Translations under genes and position numbers: made by a program
In this document: piece after piece, positions 7,901-15,561 of the stretch
Layout: every line of letters starts with the position of its first letter
How positions within the stretch are numbered: the first letter of the stretch is position 1
The notes under the pieces: model-generated
The model's database searches: none
What the model was told of the DNA's origin: nothing
Seen by the model: the letters and a program-made list of their open reading frames with translations, nothing else
Origin: Streptomyces sp. NBC_01549
GTDB lineage: Bacteria; Actinomycetota; Actinomycetes; Streptomycetales; Streptomycetaceae
Direction: 5' to 3'
DNA: 64,000 nucleotides
NCBI RefSeq assembly: GCF_026339955.1
Contig: NZ_JAPEPW010000002.1
Span: forward strand, 1,302,001 to 1,366,000

Positions 7901-9250
7901 ATGGCGACCACCGCACCCGTGCATCCCGTCGACGAGGTCCCACCCGTACGCCACCTGGCCGCCTTCGGGCTGCAGCACGTACTCGCGATGTACGCGGGAG
8001 CGGTGGCCGTGCCACTGATCGTGGGCGGTGCGATGAAGCTCTCGCCCGCCGATCTCGCGTATCTGATCACCGCGGACCTGCTGGTCTGCGGTATCGCGAC
8101 CCTCATCCAGTGCGTGGGCTTCTGGCGGTTCGGTGTACGACTGCCGATCATGCAGGGCTGCACCTTCGCGGCAGTCTCACCGATGGTCCTGATCGGGACG
8201 ACCGGAGGCGGACTGCCCGCGATCTACGGATCGGTGATCGTCGCGGGGCTCGCGATCATGTTGCTGGCGCCGGTCTTCGGCAGGCTGCTGCACTTCTTCC
8301 CGCCTCTGGTCACGGGCACCGTCATCCTGATCATCGGGGTCTCGCTGCTGCCGGTGGCGGGCAACTGGGCGGCCGGCGGCGTGGGCGCGAAGGATTTCGG
8401 GGAGCCGAAGAACCTGGCGCTCGCGGGCTTCGTCCTGGCCGTGGTGGTGGGTGTACAGCGGTTCGCGCCGGCCTTCCTGAGCCGGATCGCGGTGTTGGTC
8501 GGCATCGCGGTGGGCCTCGCCGTGGCGGTGCCGTTCGGATTCACGGACTTCGGTGGGGTCGGGGACGCCGACTGGGTCGGGATCAGCACGCCGTTCCACT
8601 TCGGCGCGCCGACGTTCCACGCCTCCGCGATCGTGTCGATGCTGGTCGTGGCGCTGGTGACGATGACGGAGACGACCGGTGACCTCATCGCGGTCGGCGA
8701 GATGACCGACCGGAGGGTCGAGCCGCGCACGCTGGCCGACGGTCTGCGCGCCGACGGTCTCTCCACGGTGCTCGGCGGTGTGTTCAACACCTTCCCCTAC
8801 ACCGCGTTCGCGCAGAACGTGGGTCTGGTCGGCATGACCCGGGTGCGCAGCCGCTGGGTGGTCGCGACCGCGGGCGGCATCCTCGTCCTGCTCGGTCTGC
8901 TGCCCAAGCTGGGCGCGGTGGTCGCGGCGGTGCCGGCGCCGGTGCTGGGCGGCGCGGGTCTGGTGATGTTCGGGACGGTCGCCGCCAGCGGGCTGCGGAC
9001 GCTGGCCGAGGTGGACTTCAAGGGCAACAACAACCTGACGGTGGTGGCCGTCTCGGTCGCCGTGGGCATGCTGCCGGTCGGGGTACCGACGGTGTACGCG
9101 AAGTTCCCGGACTGGTTCCAGACGGTGATGAACAGCGGGATCAGCGCCGGATGCCTGACGGCGGTCGTCTTGAACCTGCTCTTCAACCACCTGCCGGGGA
9201 AGCCGGGTTCGGCCGATGTCGCCACCGAACCGGAGGCCGCCTCAGCCTGA
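7901..9250 (+). CDS. NCS2-family nucleobase (xanthine/uracil-type) permease
   Basis: A 449-aa inner-membrane transporter of the NCS2 (NAT) family, moving purines or uracil with H+ or Na+. The start ATG at 7901 follows TGGAG. It opens with GLQHVLAMYAGAVAVPL, the classic NCS2 first-helix QHxxxMY motif, and has about 12-14 hydrophobic segments. TETTGDLIAVGEM near residue 255 carries the conserved Glu/Thr pair, and the NAT signature region is around QNVGLVGMTRVRSR. Substrate cannot be fixed by eye; the ETTGD block is seen in xanthine/urate permeases. The frame stays open upstream to at least 7776, but the usual family start is 7901. Confidence 0.88.
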   Translation: MATTAPVHPVDEVPPVRHLAAFGLQHVLAMYAGAVAVPLIVGGAMKLSPADLAYLITADLLVCGIATLIQCVGFWRFGVRLPIMQGCTFAAVSPMVLIGTTGGGLPAIYGSVIVAGLAIMLLAPVFGRLLHFFPPLVTGTVILIIGVSLLPVAGNWAAGGVGAKDFGEPKNLALAGFVLAVVVGVQRFAPAFLSRIAVLVGIAVGLAVAVPFGFTDFGGVGDADWVGISTPFHFGAPTFHASAIVSMLVVALVTMTETTGDLIAVGEMTDRRVEPRTLADGLRADGLSTVLGGVFNTFPYTAFAQNVGLVGMTRVRSRWVVATAGGILVLLGLLPKLGAVVAAVPAPVLGGAGLVMFGTVAASGLRTLAEVDFKGNNNLTVVAVSVAVGMLPVGVPTVYAKFPDWFQTVMNSGISAGCLTAVVLNLLFNHLPGKPGSADVATEPEAASA

Positions 9251-9264
9251 GCCCCGCCGGGCGC

Positions 9265-9385
9265 TCAGTCGGTCGGCCGTTCGATCGCGGCGAGGACGCT
9301 GTCGAGGAGCCCGGGGAACAGGCTGTCCAGGTCGGGTTTGCGTAAGGCGTTCATCTCGACTGTTCCCCGCGCGTCAGCGAATGCC
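9265..9385 (-). pseudogene. C-terminal remnant of an unidentified protein
   Basis: Reading leftward, an open frame gives ADARGTVEMNALRKPDL followed by DSLFPGLLDSVLAAIERP and a TGA at 9265. Composition and periodicity look coding, like the C-terminal tail of a regulator. There is no N-terminal part: the frame runs into a hairpin at 9392-9432. I read it as the 3' stub of a deleted gene; the family is not recognised. Confidence 0.35.
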
Positions 9386-9391
9386 GACAGG

Positions 9392-9432
9392 CCAGGGGCC
9401 TGTCCGGCGGGTCTTGCCGGACAGCCCCCTGG
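9392..9432. terminator. 17-bp stem hairpin, probable bidirectional terminator or mobile-element end
   Basis: Arms 9392-9408 and 9416-9432 pair at 16 of 17 positions around a 7-nt loop. It sits between the converging permease and DUF1062 genes, where a shared terminator is expected. Its arm contains CTGTCCGGCGG, which recurs at 7729 and 10203, so it may alternatively be part of a mobile-element end. Confidence 0.55.
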
Positions 9433-9445
9433 GCCCGAGGAGGGC

Positions 9446-10003
9446 TCAGCGTTTGAGCGTGAAGGTGAAGTCGCCGGAGAGCTTGCCGCTCAGCCGGACT
9501 GCCGAAACGACTTTCCCCTCCGTGATCAGTCTCTCGACCTCGGCCCGCGAAAGACCGCAACCTTCAGCGATCAGTCGCACCGGCCGGACAGGGATCCGCG
9601 CCGCAAAGCGGACCGATACGTCGATCACATCGCTCACCTCGCGGTCCAGGTGATCCGATCCGCCGGTGTCGAGGCGCCAGGCGTTGTCCCAGTCGAGGGC
9701 GATGCGATTACGGCGCCGCACGACCGGATCCTGGAGCAGCTCAGCTGTCAGGCCAAGGTCGTTGTCATGCAGCCGGTCCAGCAGCTCAGGTCGTACGGAG
9801 CGCACATTCATCCGCTCCAGGACCGTGAGCTTCGCGGTTTCCCCGCAAGCGGTACAGAGCGCGAGGAGCCAGGCGTCGATGAGCTTGTGGTTTGCGTTGA
9901 CGCGAAATTTTCCGCTTGCCCGGAAGCGCTCGGACGCGCACGTGTGGCAACGGCGGAGAACGAGCGGCAGGCAGGTGGGCATGACCACCCAGTTTTCGAG
10001 CAC
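9446..10003 (-). CDS. DUF1062 family protein
   Basis: A 185-aa protein. The N-terminus holds a treble-clef-like zinc site: LRRCHTC near residue 20 and LCTACGE near residue 52. The middle block VNANHKLIDAWLLALCTACGETAKLTVLER and the LxRLHDNDLGLTAELLQDPVVRRR region are the DUF1062 signature. The C-terminal third (about 130-185) resembles an S4-like RNA-binding fold (CGLSRAEVERLITEGKV then a beta hairpin), as in other family members. Start is a GTG at 10003 without a visible ribosome-binding site. It stands alone among decayed DNA. Function unknown; RNA binding is an inference. Confidence 0.85.
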   Translation of the reverse strand: MLENWVVMPTCLPLVLRRCHTCASERFRASGKFRVNANHKLIDAWLLALCTACGETAKLTVLERMNVRSVRPELLDRLHDNDLGLTAELLQDPVVRRRNRIALDWDNAWRLDTGGSDHLDREVSDVIDVSVRFAARIPVRPVRLIAEGCGLSRAEVERLITEGKVVSAVRLSGKLSGDFTFTLKR

Positions 10004-10439
10004 AGAAGTACACCGGTTTCAGTGAGAAGTCCGCAGCAAAAAGGAGCGCGGCGCACATGCGCGACGCGCGACGATTCAGCGCTCGGGAGGTCTCACAGGG
10101 TGTACAACGGCACGTCCTTGACCAGACGACTTGGTTCGGCAGCACGGTAATGGCGCGCAGCGGCGCCGCTCCACTGGTTTTCGAGCTCCTCACCGCCAGG
10201 TTCTGTCCGGCGGATCAGGGACGAGGCCAGAGCCGGATCACGGCGACGGTGACGGTGGCGTGGAAGACACGGGCCCGCTTGATGCCCCTTTGGATGTCGA
10301 ACGGCCCGACCGGCGTGCTCCAAGCAGTTGCTGACGCGGAGAGGCGAAACGCCTGAGCAGTTCTTGCGCCATGACGTGACCGGGATGACACAGATCCGCG
10401 ACGCGACGAAGACCCGACAGTGAACCGGTCGACGAACGG
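10004..10439. other. 436-bp gene-free stretch with decayed coding fragments
   Basis: No intact gene is supported. On the minus strand a short frame ending at 10215 (ARVFHATVTVAVIRLWPRP, then TGA) looks like the 3' end of a DDE transposase, and its stop is followed at once by a CTGTCCGGCGG core seen from the plus strand at 10203-10213. On the plus strand a frame ending at about 10424 (TPEQFLRHDVTGMTQIRDATKTRQ) also looks coding but has no start. I interpret the stretch as scars of earlier insertions and deletions. Confidence 0.4.
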
Positions 10440-10462
10440 AAACCCTACATACTGTAGGGTTT
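10440..10462. promoter_or_regulatory. perfect 10-bp-arm palindrome AAACCCTACA-N3-TGTAGGGTTT
   Basis: A perfect palindrome with 3-nt spacer TAC, ending 37 bp before the membrane-protein start codon, so it should overlap the promoter. A related site with the same spacing is at 15444-15466. It looks like a dimeric repressor operator; the regulator is not identified. Confidence 0.6.
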
Positions 10463-10499
10463 GGCACATCGTGAGCCTCTTACGTCTCGGGGGACCCCA

Positions 10500-11207
10500 A
10501 TGAAGGAACGTGACGACGGTCCGGCGGCGCCGAGGGACGGCGTCTTCGAGCGGATCCTGGACCGCGCTCTCGATTCCCCCGAGATCATGGCAGCCATGGA
10601 GCACGTGGGCGTGGCGGACACGCGCGAGCGCCTGCGCGCCGAAGCCCTTCAGGCGCGCCCCGCGCTCTCCCGGGCCGCTGCGGTCGAGTACGACCAGTAC
10701 CTCCGGCTACGCACGTCCGGGCGAGATGACGGCCCCTCAAAGGATGCTGCCGATACGGAAGATGGGTCCGTGTCCGTCTCGGCGCTGCTCGCGTCGAGTC
10801 TCGGTGTCGTCGCCGCGGGCGTGTACGTCCTGAGCGGGTTCGATCTGCACGCCCTCGATGTACGCCCACATCTGAACGACGGACTGATCATGGTGGTGGT
10901 GATCCTGGCCGCCGTGACGGCGGGCGCGGCGCTGGGCGACCTTCTCTGGTCGCTGGCGACGCGCGGCCGCCCCACCCCGGAGGACCGCGATCCCGAGCTC
11001 AGACACGCCCATGAGGAGTGGCAACTGACCCTGCTGGAGCGGGGAGTGATGCCGTTTCTGCTCGGCCGGCTGGAGGGGACGGTCTCGGTCCAGCCCCCGC
11101 TCCAGTCCCCGCTCCAGCCCGCTCTTCAACCTTCGCTTCAGCCCTCGACGAGGGAGCGGCCCAGCCAGTCGGACTTGTCCTTCGCACCGGGCAGCGCGAA
11201 GAAGTAG
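10500..11207 (+). CDS. membrane protein of unknown function with Gln/Pro-rich tail
   Basis: A 235-aa protein. The N-terminal ~95 residues are soluble, helical and charged (VFERILDRALDSPEIMAAMEHVGV). Two hydrophobic segments follow (about 98-118 and 130-155) with WSLATRGRPTPEDRDPE between membrane and tail. Residues ~190-215 are a repeat of PLQ/ALQ/SLQP units. The last 23 codons lie antisense over the 3' end of the EfeB gene (11138-11207). A palindromic operator-like site lies upstream. I do not recognise the family; membrane placement is from hydrophobicity only. Confidence 0.65.
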   Translation: MKERDDGPAAPRDGVFERILDRALDSPEIMAAMEHVGVADTRERLRAEALQARPALSRAAAVEYDQYLRLRTSGRDDGPSKDAADTEDGSVSVSALLASSLGVVAAGVYVLSGFDLHALDVRPHLNDGLIMVVVILAAVTAGAALGDLLWSLATRGRPTPEDRDPELRHAHEEWQLTLLERGVMPFLLGRLEGTVSVQPPLQSPLQPALQPSLQPSTRERPSQSDLSFAPGSAKK

Positions 11208-12421
11208 CCACCCCCGGTGGGGCTGATGTAGTCGACGAGCGGCTCGTCGATCAGACGTGTCTGCGTCGCCTCGAACTGACGTACCACGTCCTGCTGGTAG
11301 GAGCAGAAGGCCAGGCCCATGTCGAGGTTGCCCGCCTTGTCGACACCCCGGTCGTAGTTGTAGCCGCGGCGCAGGATCCGGGTCGTGTCGGTCTTCGCCG
11401 TACGGGGGTTGGCGAGCCGGATGTGGGCGTCCAGCGGGATCGCCTCGCCCTTGGGGTCCTTGGTGTAGCGCGGGAGGTCGGTCTCCTGGGCGCCGTCCAG
11501 CGGAGCGCCGGTGTCACGGCGGCGGCCGATCATCTTCTCCTGCTCGGTGAGCGAGACCCGGTCCCAGAACTCGACCAGCATGCGGATGATCCGGATGACC
11601 TGGTAGCTGCCACCGACCGCCCAGGACGGTTCGCCGTCGGCCGCGGTGACCCAGACCAATTCGTCCATCTCGCGGGACGAGGTCGTGTCCGGGTTGGCGA
11701 TGCCGTCCTTGAACCCGAGGAAGTTGCGCTGCGCGCCAGTCGGACGCGACGGGTTCTGGAAGCCGTCGATGCGCCACTTGACCTGCATCGCGCCGCGCGT
11801 GTGCCGGGTGATGTCGCGCAGGGCGTGCAGCACCGTGTCGGAGTTGGCGGCGCACAACTGCAAGGACAGGTCGCCGTGGCACTCGGCGGCGTCGAGGTTG
11901 TCGTTGGGGAAGGTGCGCATCGGCCCCAGGTGGCGCGGTATGCGGTCGGCGAGTCCGTAGCGGCCGTCGAAGAGCGAGGCGCCGACGCCCACGGTGACGG
12001 TGAGGTCGTCCGCGGGCAGGTCCGGCCCCAGCAGGCCGCTGTCGGAGGGCGGTGCGCCCACGCCGAGGTCGACCGGGGTGCCGCCGATGGTCAGGAAGCG
12101 GGCCCGTTCGGTGATCGTGCGCAGCAGGGCGGCCAGTTCGCCCCTGTCCTTGGCGATGACGTCGAAGGAGACGAAGACGGCGGCTCTGGGCGCGGGAGTG
12201 GTGATGCCGGCCTGGTGGGCGCCGTGGAAAGACACTTCGCCGCCGCCCGAGTCGACCGCCGCGGCGGGGGTGCTGCCCGCGGCCGCCTGGACCCCGACGA
12301 GCCCGGCGCCCGCCAGGGCGGCTCCGGCCACGCCGACACCGACAGCGGTCTTGGTGAACGTACGGCGGCCGAAGGGGCAGCCGCCCGGCGCGGCCTGGTC
12401 GTCCTGGCTCGGAGTCGTCAT
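11138..12421 (-). CDS. efeB: EfeB: Tat-exported Dyp-type heme peroxidase
   Basis: A 427-aa dye-decolourising peroxidase acting outside the membrane in the EfeUOB iron-uptake system, where EfeB is proposed to oxidise Fe2+ or release iron from heme. Start ATG 12421 gives a Tat leader: GRRTFTKTAVGVGVAGAALAG at residues ~17-40. The Dyp motif GFKDGIANPD lies near 205, the distal Asp is the D of GFKDG, and the proximal region DAHIRLANPR is near 320. It follows the EfeU-EfeO fusion gene by 118 bp on the same strand, so it is probably co-transcribed and iron-regulated. A tatA homologue lies 8 kb away. Confidence 0.92.
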   Translation of the reverse strand: MTTPSQDDQAAPGGCPFGRRTFTKTAVGVGVAGAALAGAGLVGVQAAAGSTPAAAVDSGGGEVSFHGAHQAGITTPAPRAAVFVSFDVIAKDRGELAALLRTITERARFLTIGGTPVDLGVGAPPSDSGLLGPDLPADDLTVTVGVGASLFDGRYGLADRIPRHLGPMRTFPNDNLDAAECHGDLSLQLCAANSDTVLHALRDITRHTRGAMQVKWRIDGFQNPSRPTGAQRNFLGFKDGIANPDTTSSREMDELVWVTAADGEPSWAVGGSYQVIRIIRMLVEFWDRVSLTEQEKMIGRRRDTGAPLDGAQETDLPRYTKDPKGEAIPLDAHIRLANPRTAKTDTTRILRRGYNYDRGVDKAGNLDMGLAFCSYQQDVVRQFEATQTRLIDEPLVDYISPTGGGYFFALPGAKDKSDWLGRSLVEG

Positions 12422-12539
12422 CGGGGAGGTCCTCTCCTGTGGGCACATGGTCCCGGTACAGCGGGGGCGGTGGTACGGCACGGGTGGGCCGACGCGTTGG
12501 GGTCGGCGCCGCTGGGCTGCTCAAGCGGCCCTTGGCGGC

Positions 12540-14993
12540 TCACGCGGCCTTGCGGATCTCCAGGAGGTCCGGGATCGGGGCGAGGTCTTCCAGTAGCTGG
12601 CTGACCGTGCCGTCGAGGCGCTGCCGGTCGGTGTCGGACAGCTTGTCCAGCGGCGTCCAGGTGCCGTCCTCGGCCCGCTGGGCGAGCACCAGTTGCTCGG
12701 TGCGCCGCATCCACGTGTCGACGGCGGGGAGCACCTCGGCGTTGCGCTTGTCGATCAGCGGGCGGAGCAGGGTGAGCAGTTCGCGGGTGCCGTCGAGGTT
12801 GGCCTCGGTGGTGGCGAGCTCGGTACCGCTGCCGTAGTCGGCGGTGCCGCTCAGTTCGCGGTGCAGGGTGTTCTCGAGGATCTCGTGGGTGCGCAGCGGG
12901 AGGTCGGCCGGGTCGAAGTCCTGCTTCGGGAAGTCCTTGCGCAGGGCGTCCACGTCGGCGGCGAGCCGCTTGGTGTACGGCGCGAGCGTGGCGGCGGACC
13001 GGCCGTGCCACAGGCCGTACTCGATGCGGTGGAAGCCGGTGAAGGCCGGGTCCTCGACCCCGCCCGCGAGTCCGGCCGTACGGCCGTTGATCTTCGCGTC
13101 GAAGTCGGCGAAGGTGCCGTAGGCGGCGCCGAGCGAGGCGTACCGCGTGTGCGCGGCCAGCCAGTCCTCGCGGGCCCGGTCGAGCTTGCCGGCGTCGATG
13201 TCGCTCCGCAGGGTGCGCGTCTTGGTCTGCAGGTCGGCCAGGCCCTGGTCGACATAGGCCCGGTAGGCGGCCAGCGGTGCGGCGAGGTCCTTCTCGGAGA
13301 CCGGCAGCACGGCCTGGACGGAGCCGCCGCCCGCGCTGACGCGCACGGCCGCCGAGGTGACGGCCTTCCCGCCGTTGGGTACACAGCGCCAGGCGTACGA
13401 GCCCGTCCCGACGGTGGCGATCAGGGCGCGGGTGGTGCCGGGGGCTATGCCCTCGACCTCGCCGTAGACGGCGTTGCTGACCGGGTCGATCAGATAGATC
13501 TCGGAGGTACGGGAGCCGGTGTTGCGCACCTGGAAGGTCTGCCGGCCCGGCTTGGGCGCGGTGAAGCCCCTGCCACAGTCGGTCGCGGACACCTCGACGA
13601 CAGGTGTCCCGGACGCGGGCTTTCCGCCGCTGGCGGCGATGGTGATCCCCGCGATGAGCGCGGGCGCGGCGACGAGAGCGGCGGGGACCGTCCAGCGGGG
13701 GAAGCGACGAGGGGTGGACGGCTTGGCCGCGGGGGGCTCGGTGGGAGCGGACGCCTTATCGGGGCCGGAGGAAGCGGGCTCGGCGGGCTTCTCGCCCTCG
13801 GTGGCGAGCGTGGCGGAGTGCTCAGCCTCGGTCACGGACGACGCGGTCGGCGCGGCGGACTTGTCGGCGCCCGAGGAAACAGATCCGGCCTCGTCCCCGA
13901 CCGGAGCGGGCGCGGTGGACCGCTCGGCCTCGACGACAGTCGACGCGGAGCCACTTCCGGCGCCGGGGGCGGCGACCGCAGCGCCCTGCGTGGCGGCGGG
14001 TTCCGCGGTCTTCTCCGCCTCTGCGGAGTCGAGCGGCGGCGCGGACATGAGCTTGGTCGCTCTCGCGACGTCCGTCGCGGCGAGCACCGCGGCGTTCGCG
14101 CCCTCGGCAGGCTCGTCGGCCACCGCGCCAGCGACCCCCGCGGGCACGGAGCCGTCCGACGACCGGGCCCGCACAACGGCGGACCCGGGGACGCCGCGCA
14201 CGAACAGCGTCATCACGATCGCCAGGTACGCGCCGTAGACGCCGACCTGAAGCCAGGTCATCTGCGGGGTGAGGTTGAGCGTGCCCTGGACGACGGTGAC
14301 GTACCAGGAGGCCGGGTCGAGATGCGCCGAAAGATCGAAGGCGTACGACGTGCCGCCCGGGATCACCGTGGCTTCCTGGAGGTCGCGCATGCCGTAGCCG
14401 AGAACGCCCGCGGCGATGACGATGAGCACGGCGCCGGTGATGGTGAAGAAGCGCGTGAGGTTGATGTGCAGTACACGCCGGTACAGGCCCCAACACAGCG
14501 CCGCGGCGATCAGCAGCCCGGCCGCCGCTCCGGCCAGCGGACCCGAGGAACTCCCGGCGGCCTGCGCGGTGGTCCACAGGAACAGCGCGGTCTCCAGGCC
14601 CTCACGGCCGACGGCGAGGAACGACGTGGCGATCAGTACCCCCGTGCCCATGCCCAGCGCGGCGGTGACCTTCTGCCTGATCTCTCCGGAGAACGTACGG
14701 GCCGAGCGCCGCATCCAGAACACCATGGCGGTGACGAACACGACCGCGACCAGACTGAGCGTGCCGCCGAACGCCTCCTGCGACTTCCCGGACAGGTTCG
14801 CCGCGGTGAACGTCAGGACCGCGCCGAAGCTCGTCGACAACCCGATGGCGGCGGCAACTCCCGTCCACACATGGGGCAGTCGGGCACGCTGGTCGGACCG
14901 TACGAGTGTGGCGACCAGAACCGAGACGATCAGTCCCGCTTCCAACCCCTCACGCAGACCGATCAGAAAGCTGGGAAACGCGTCGTCCCACAC
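12540..14993 (-). CDS. efeU: EfeU-EfeO fusion: FTR1 iron permease joined to cupredoxin/imelysin domain
   Basis: An 817-aa fusion. Residues 1-275 are an FTR1-family permease with about seven helices and both REGLE iron motifs (REGLEAG near 12, REGLETA near 135). Residues ~277-430 are a low-complexity Ala/Glu/Pro/Ser linker. A further transmembrane segment (about 434-455, VPAALVAAPALIAGITIA) leads outside to an EfeO cupredoxin domain (~460-555, with ATDCGRGF and WRCVPNG) and an M75/imelysin-like domain (~560-817) with the HxxE motif HRIEYGLWHG. EfeU and EfeO are normally separate proteins; here stoichiometry is fixed at 1:1. GTG 14993 is chosen because FPSFLIGLREGLEAG is the family start. Probably first gene of an operon with efeB. 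Confidence 0.88.
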   Translation of the reverse strand: MWDDAFPSFLIGLREGLEAGLIVSVLVATLVRSDQRARLPHVWTGVAAAIGLSTSFGAVLTFTAANLSGKSQEAFGGTLSLVAVVFVTAMVFWMRRSARTFSGEIRQKVTAALGMGTGVLIATSFLAVGREGLETALFLWTTAQAAGSSSGPLAGAAAGLLIAAALCWGLYRRVLHINLTRFFTITGAVLIVIAAGVLGYGMRDLQEATVIPGGTSYAFDLSAHLDPASWYVTVVQGTLNLTPQMTWLQVGVYGAYLAIVMTLFVRGVPGSAVVRARSSDGSVPAGVAGAVADEPAEGANAAVLAATDVARATKLMSAPPLDSAEAEKTAEPAATQGAAVAAPGAGSGSASTVVEAERSTAPAPVGDEAGSVSSGADKSAAPTASSVTEAEHSATLATEGEKPAEPASSGPDKASAPTEPPAAKPSTPRRFPRWTVPAALVAAPALIAGITIAASGGKPASGTPVVEVSATDCGRGFTAPKPGRQTFQVRNTGSRTSEIYLIDPVSNAVYGEVEGIAPGTTRALIATVGTGSYAWRCVPNGGKAVTSAAVRVSAGGGSVQAVLPVSEKDLAAPLAAYRAYVDQGLADLQTKTRTLRSDIDAGKLDRAREDWLAAHTRYASLGAAYGTFADFDAKINGRTAGLAGGVEDPAFTGFHRIEYGLWHGRSAATLAPYTKRLAADVDALRKDFPKQDFDPADLPLRTHEILENTLHRELSGTADYGSGTELATTEANLDGTRELLTLLRPLIDKRNAEVLPAVDTWMRRTEQLVLAQRAEDGTWTPLDKLSDTDRQRLDGTVSQLLEDLAPIPDLLEIRKAA

Positions 14994-15046
14994 CTCGGGC
15001 CTCTCTCCGATACAGCGAATACCAGGCCGGGCGGCCAAGGGCGGGG

Positions 15047-15071
15047 CTTAGTGTAGGCATGCCTAACTAAG
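15047..15071. promoter_or_regulatory. iron-box-like palindrome (DtxR/IdeR type) upstream of efeU-efeO
   Basis: A perfect inner 12-bp palindrome TAGGCATGCCTA (15054-15065) is flanked by TTAG and CTAA half-sites at 15048 and 15067. It resembles the actinobacterial DtxR/DmdR1 consensus TTAGGTTAGGCTAACCTAA (about 12 of 19 positions on the better strand) and lies 54-78 bp before the efeU-efeO start. Iron-dependent repression is inferred from sequence and context. Confidence 0.6.
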
Positions 15072-15443
15072 CGTCAAGAGAGCACACAAATCGCGACACA
15101 GTGGACGTGATCCGCGGCCCCGGACCGCGTCGGCCGCATCGAGGGCGGATCGGCCGATCAGCCGACGCGACAGCCGCACAGGGCCGACTTCACACCTCTG
15201 ACCTGTGGCTATGCGAGGACGGAAGGGAAATGAACGCGGCGTCCGCGGCCATTCACGGGGCGCACCGCGACGGCCCGGCGGCGTGACCACACCCCCGCCC
15301 GGGACCTTCTCTCCGCGCTGCGATTCTTACCAGCCCCTTACCGCACGGCACCGCCCGGACCAGGCAGTCTTTCCCCGCAACGCCGTCGACCACCGTTCGT
15401 TAAGACCCTCGGCGGCAATCCTCACCGCGACCACAACTCTCCT
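15072..15443. other. intergenic region between divergent efe operon and lysyltransferase gene
   Basis: About 490 bp separate 15071 from the next start at 15562. The left part contains only unsupported short frames, one being an 18-codon ORF at 15231 with GAAGGGA in front. I see no RNA gene. The right part carries the operator-like site described separately and an 11-nt direct repeat AGGGTTTCCCC at 15460-15470 and 15496-15506. Confidence 0.5.
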
Positions 15444-15466
15444 TTCCCTTACAGCATGTAGGGTTT
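15444..15466. promoter_or_regulatory. second copy of the TGTAGGGTTT operator-like site
   Basis: The right 10 nt (TGTAGGGTTT, 15457-15466) are identical to the palindrome at 10440-10462, the spacer is again 3 nt, and the left arm keeps CC.TACA. It lies ~96 bp before the lysyltransferase start. The same unidentified regulator may bind both. Confidence 0.45.
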
Positions 15467-15561
15467 CCCCGCTCTGCCCTTCGTAGGGAACGCACAGGGT
15501 TTCCCCACCTCCGCTCCCGCGGCCCTCCCCCACCGCCCTCTCCCCAAGGTGATGCTCCACC

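Noticed and set aside
15231..15287. 18-codon leader-peptide candidate with GAAGGGA before its ATG
   Set aside because: Too short, 275 bp from the next gene, no attenuator hairpins and no amino-acid run that would suggest control.
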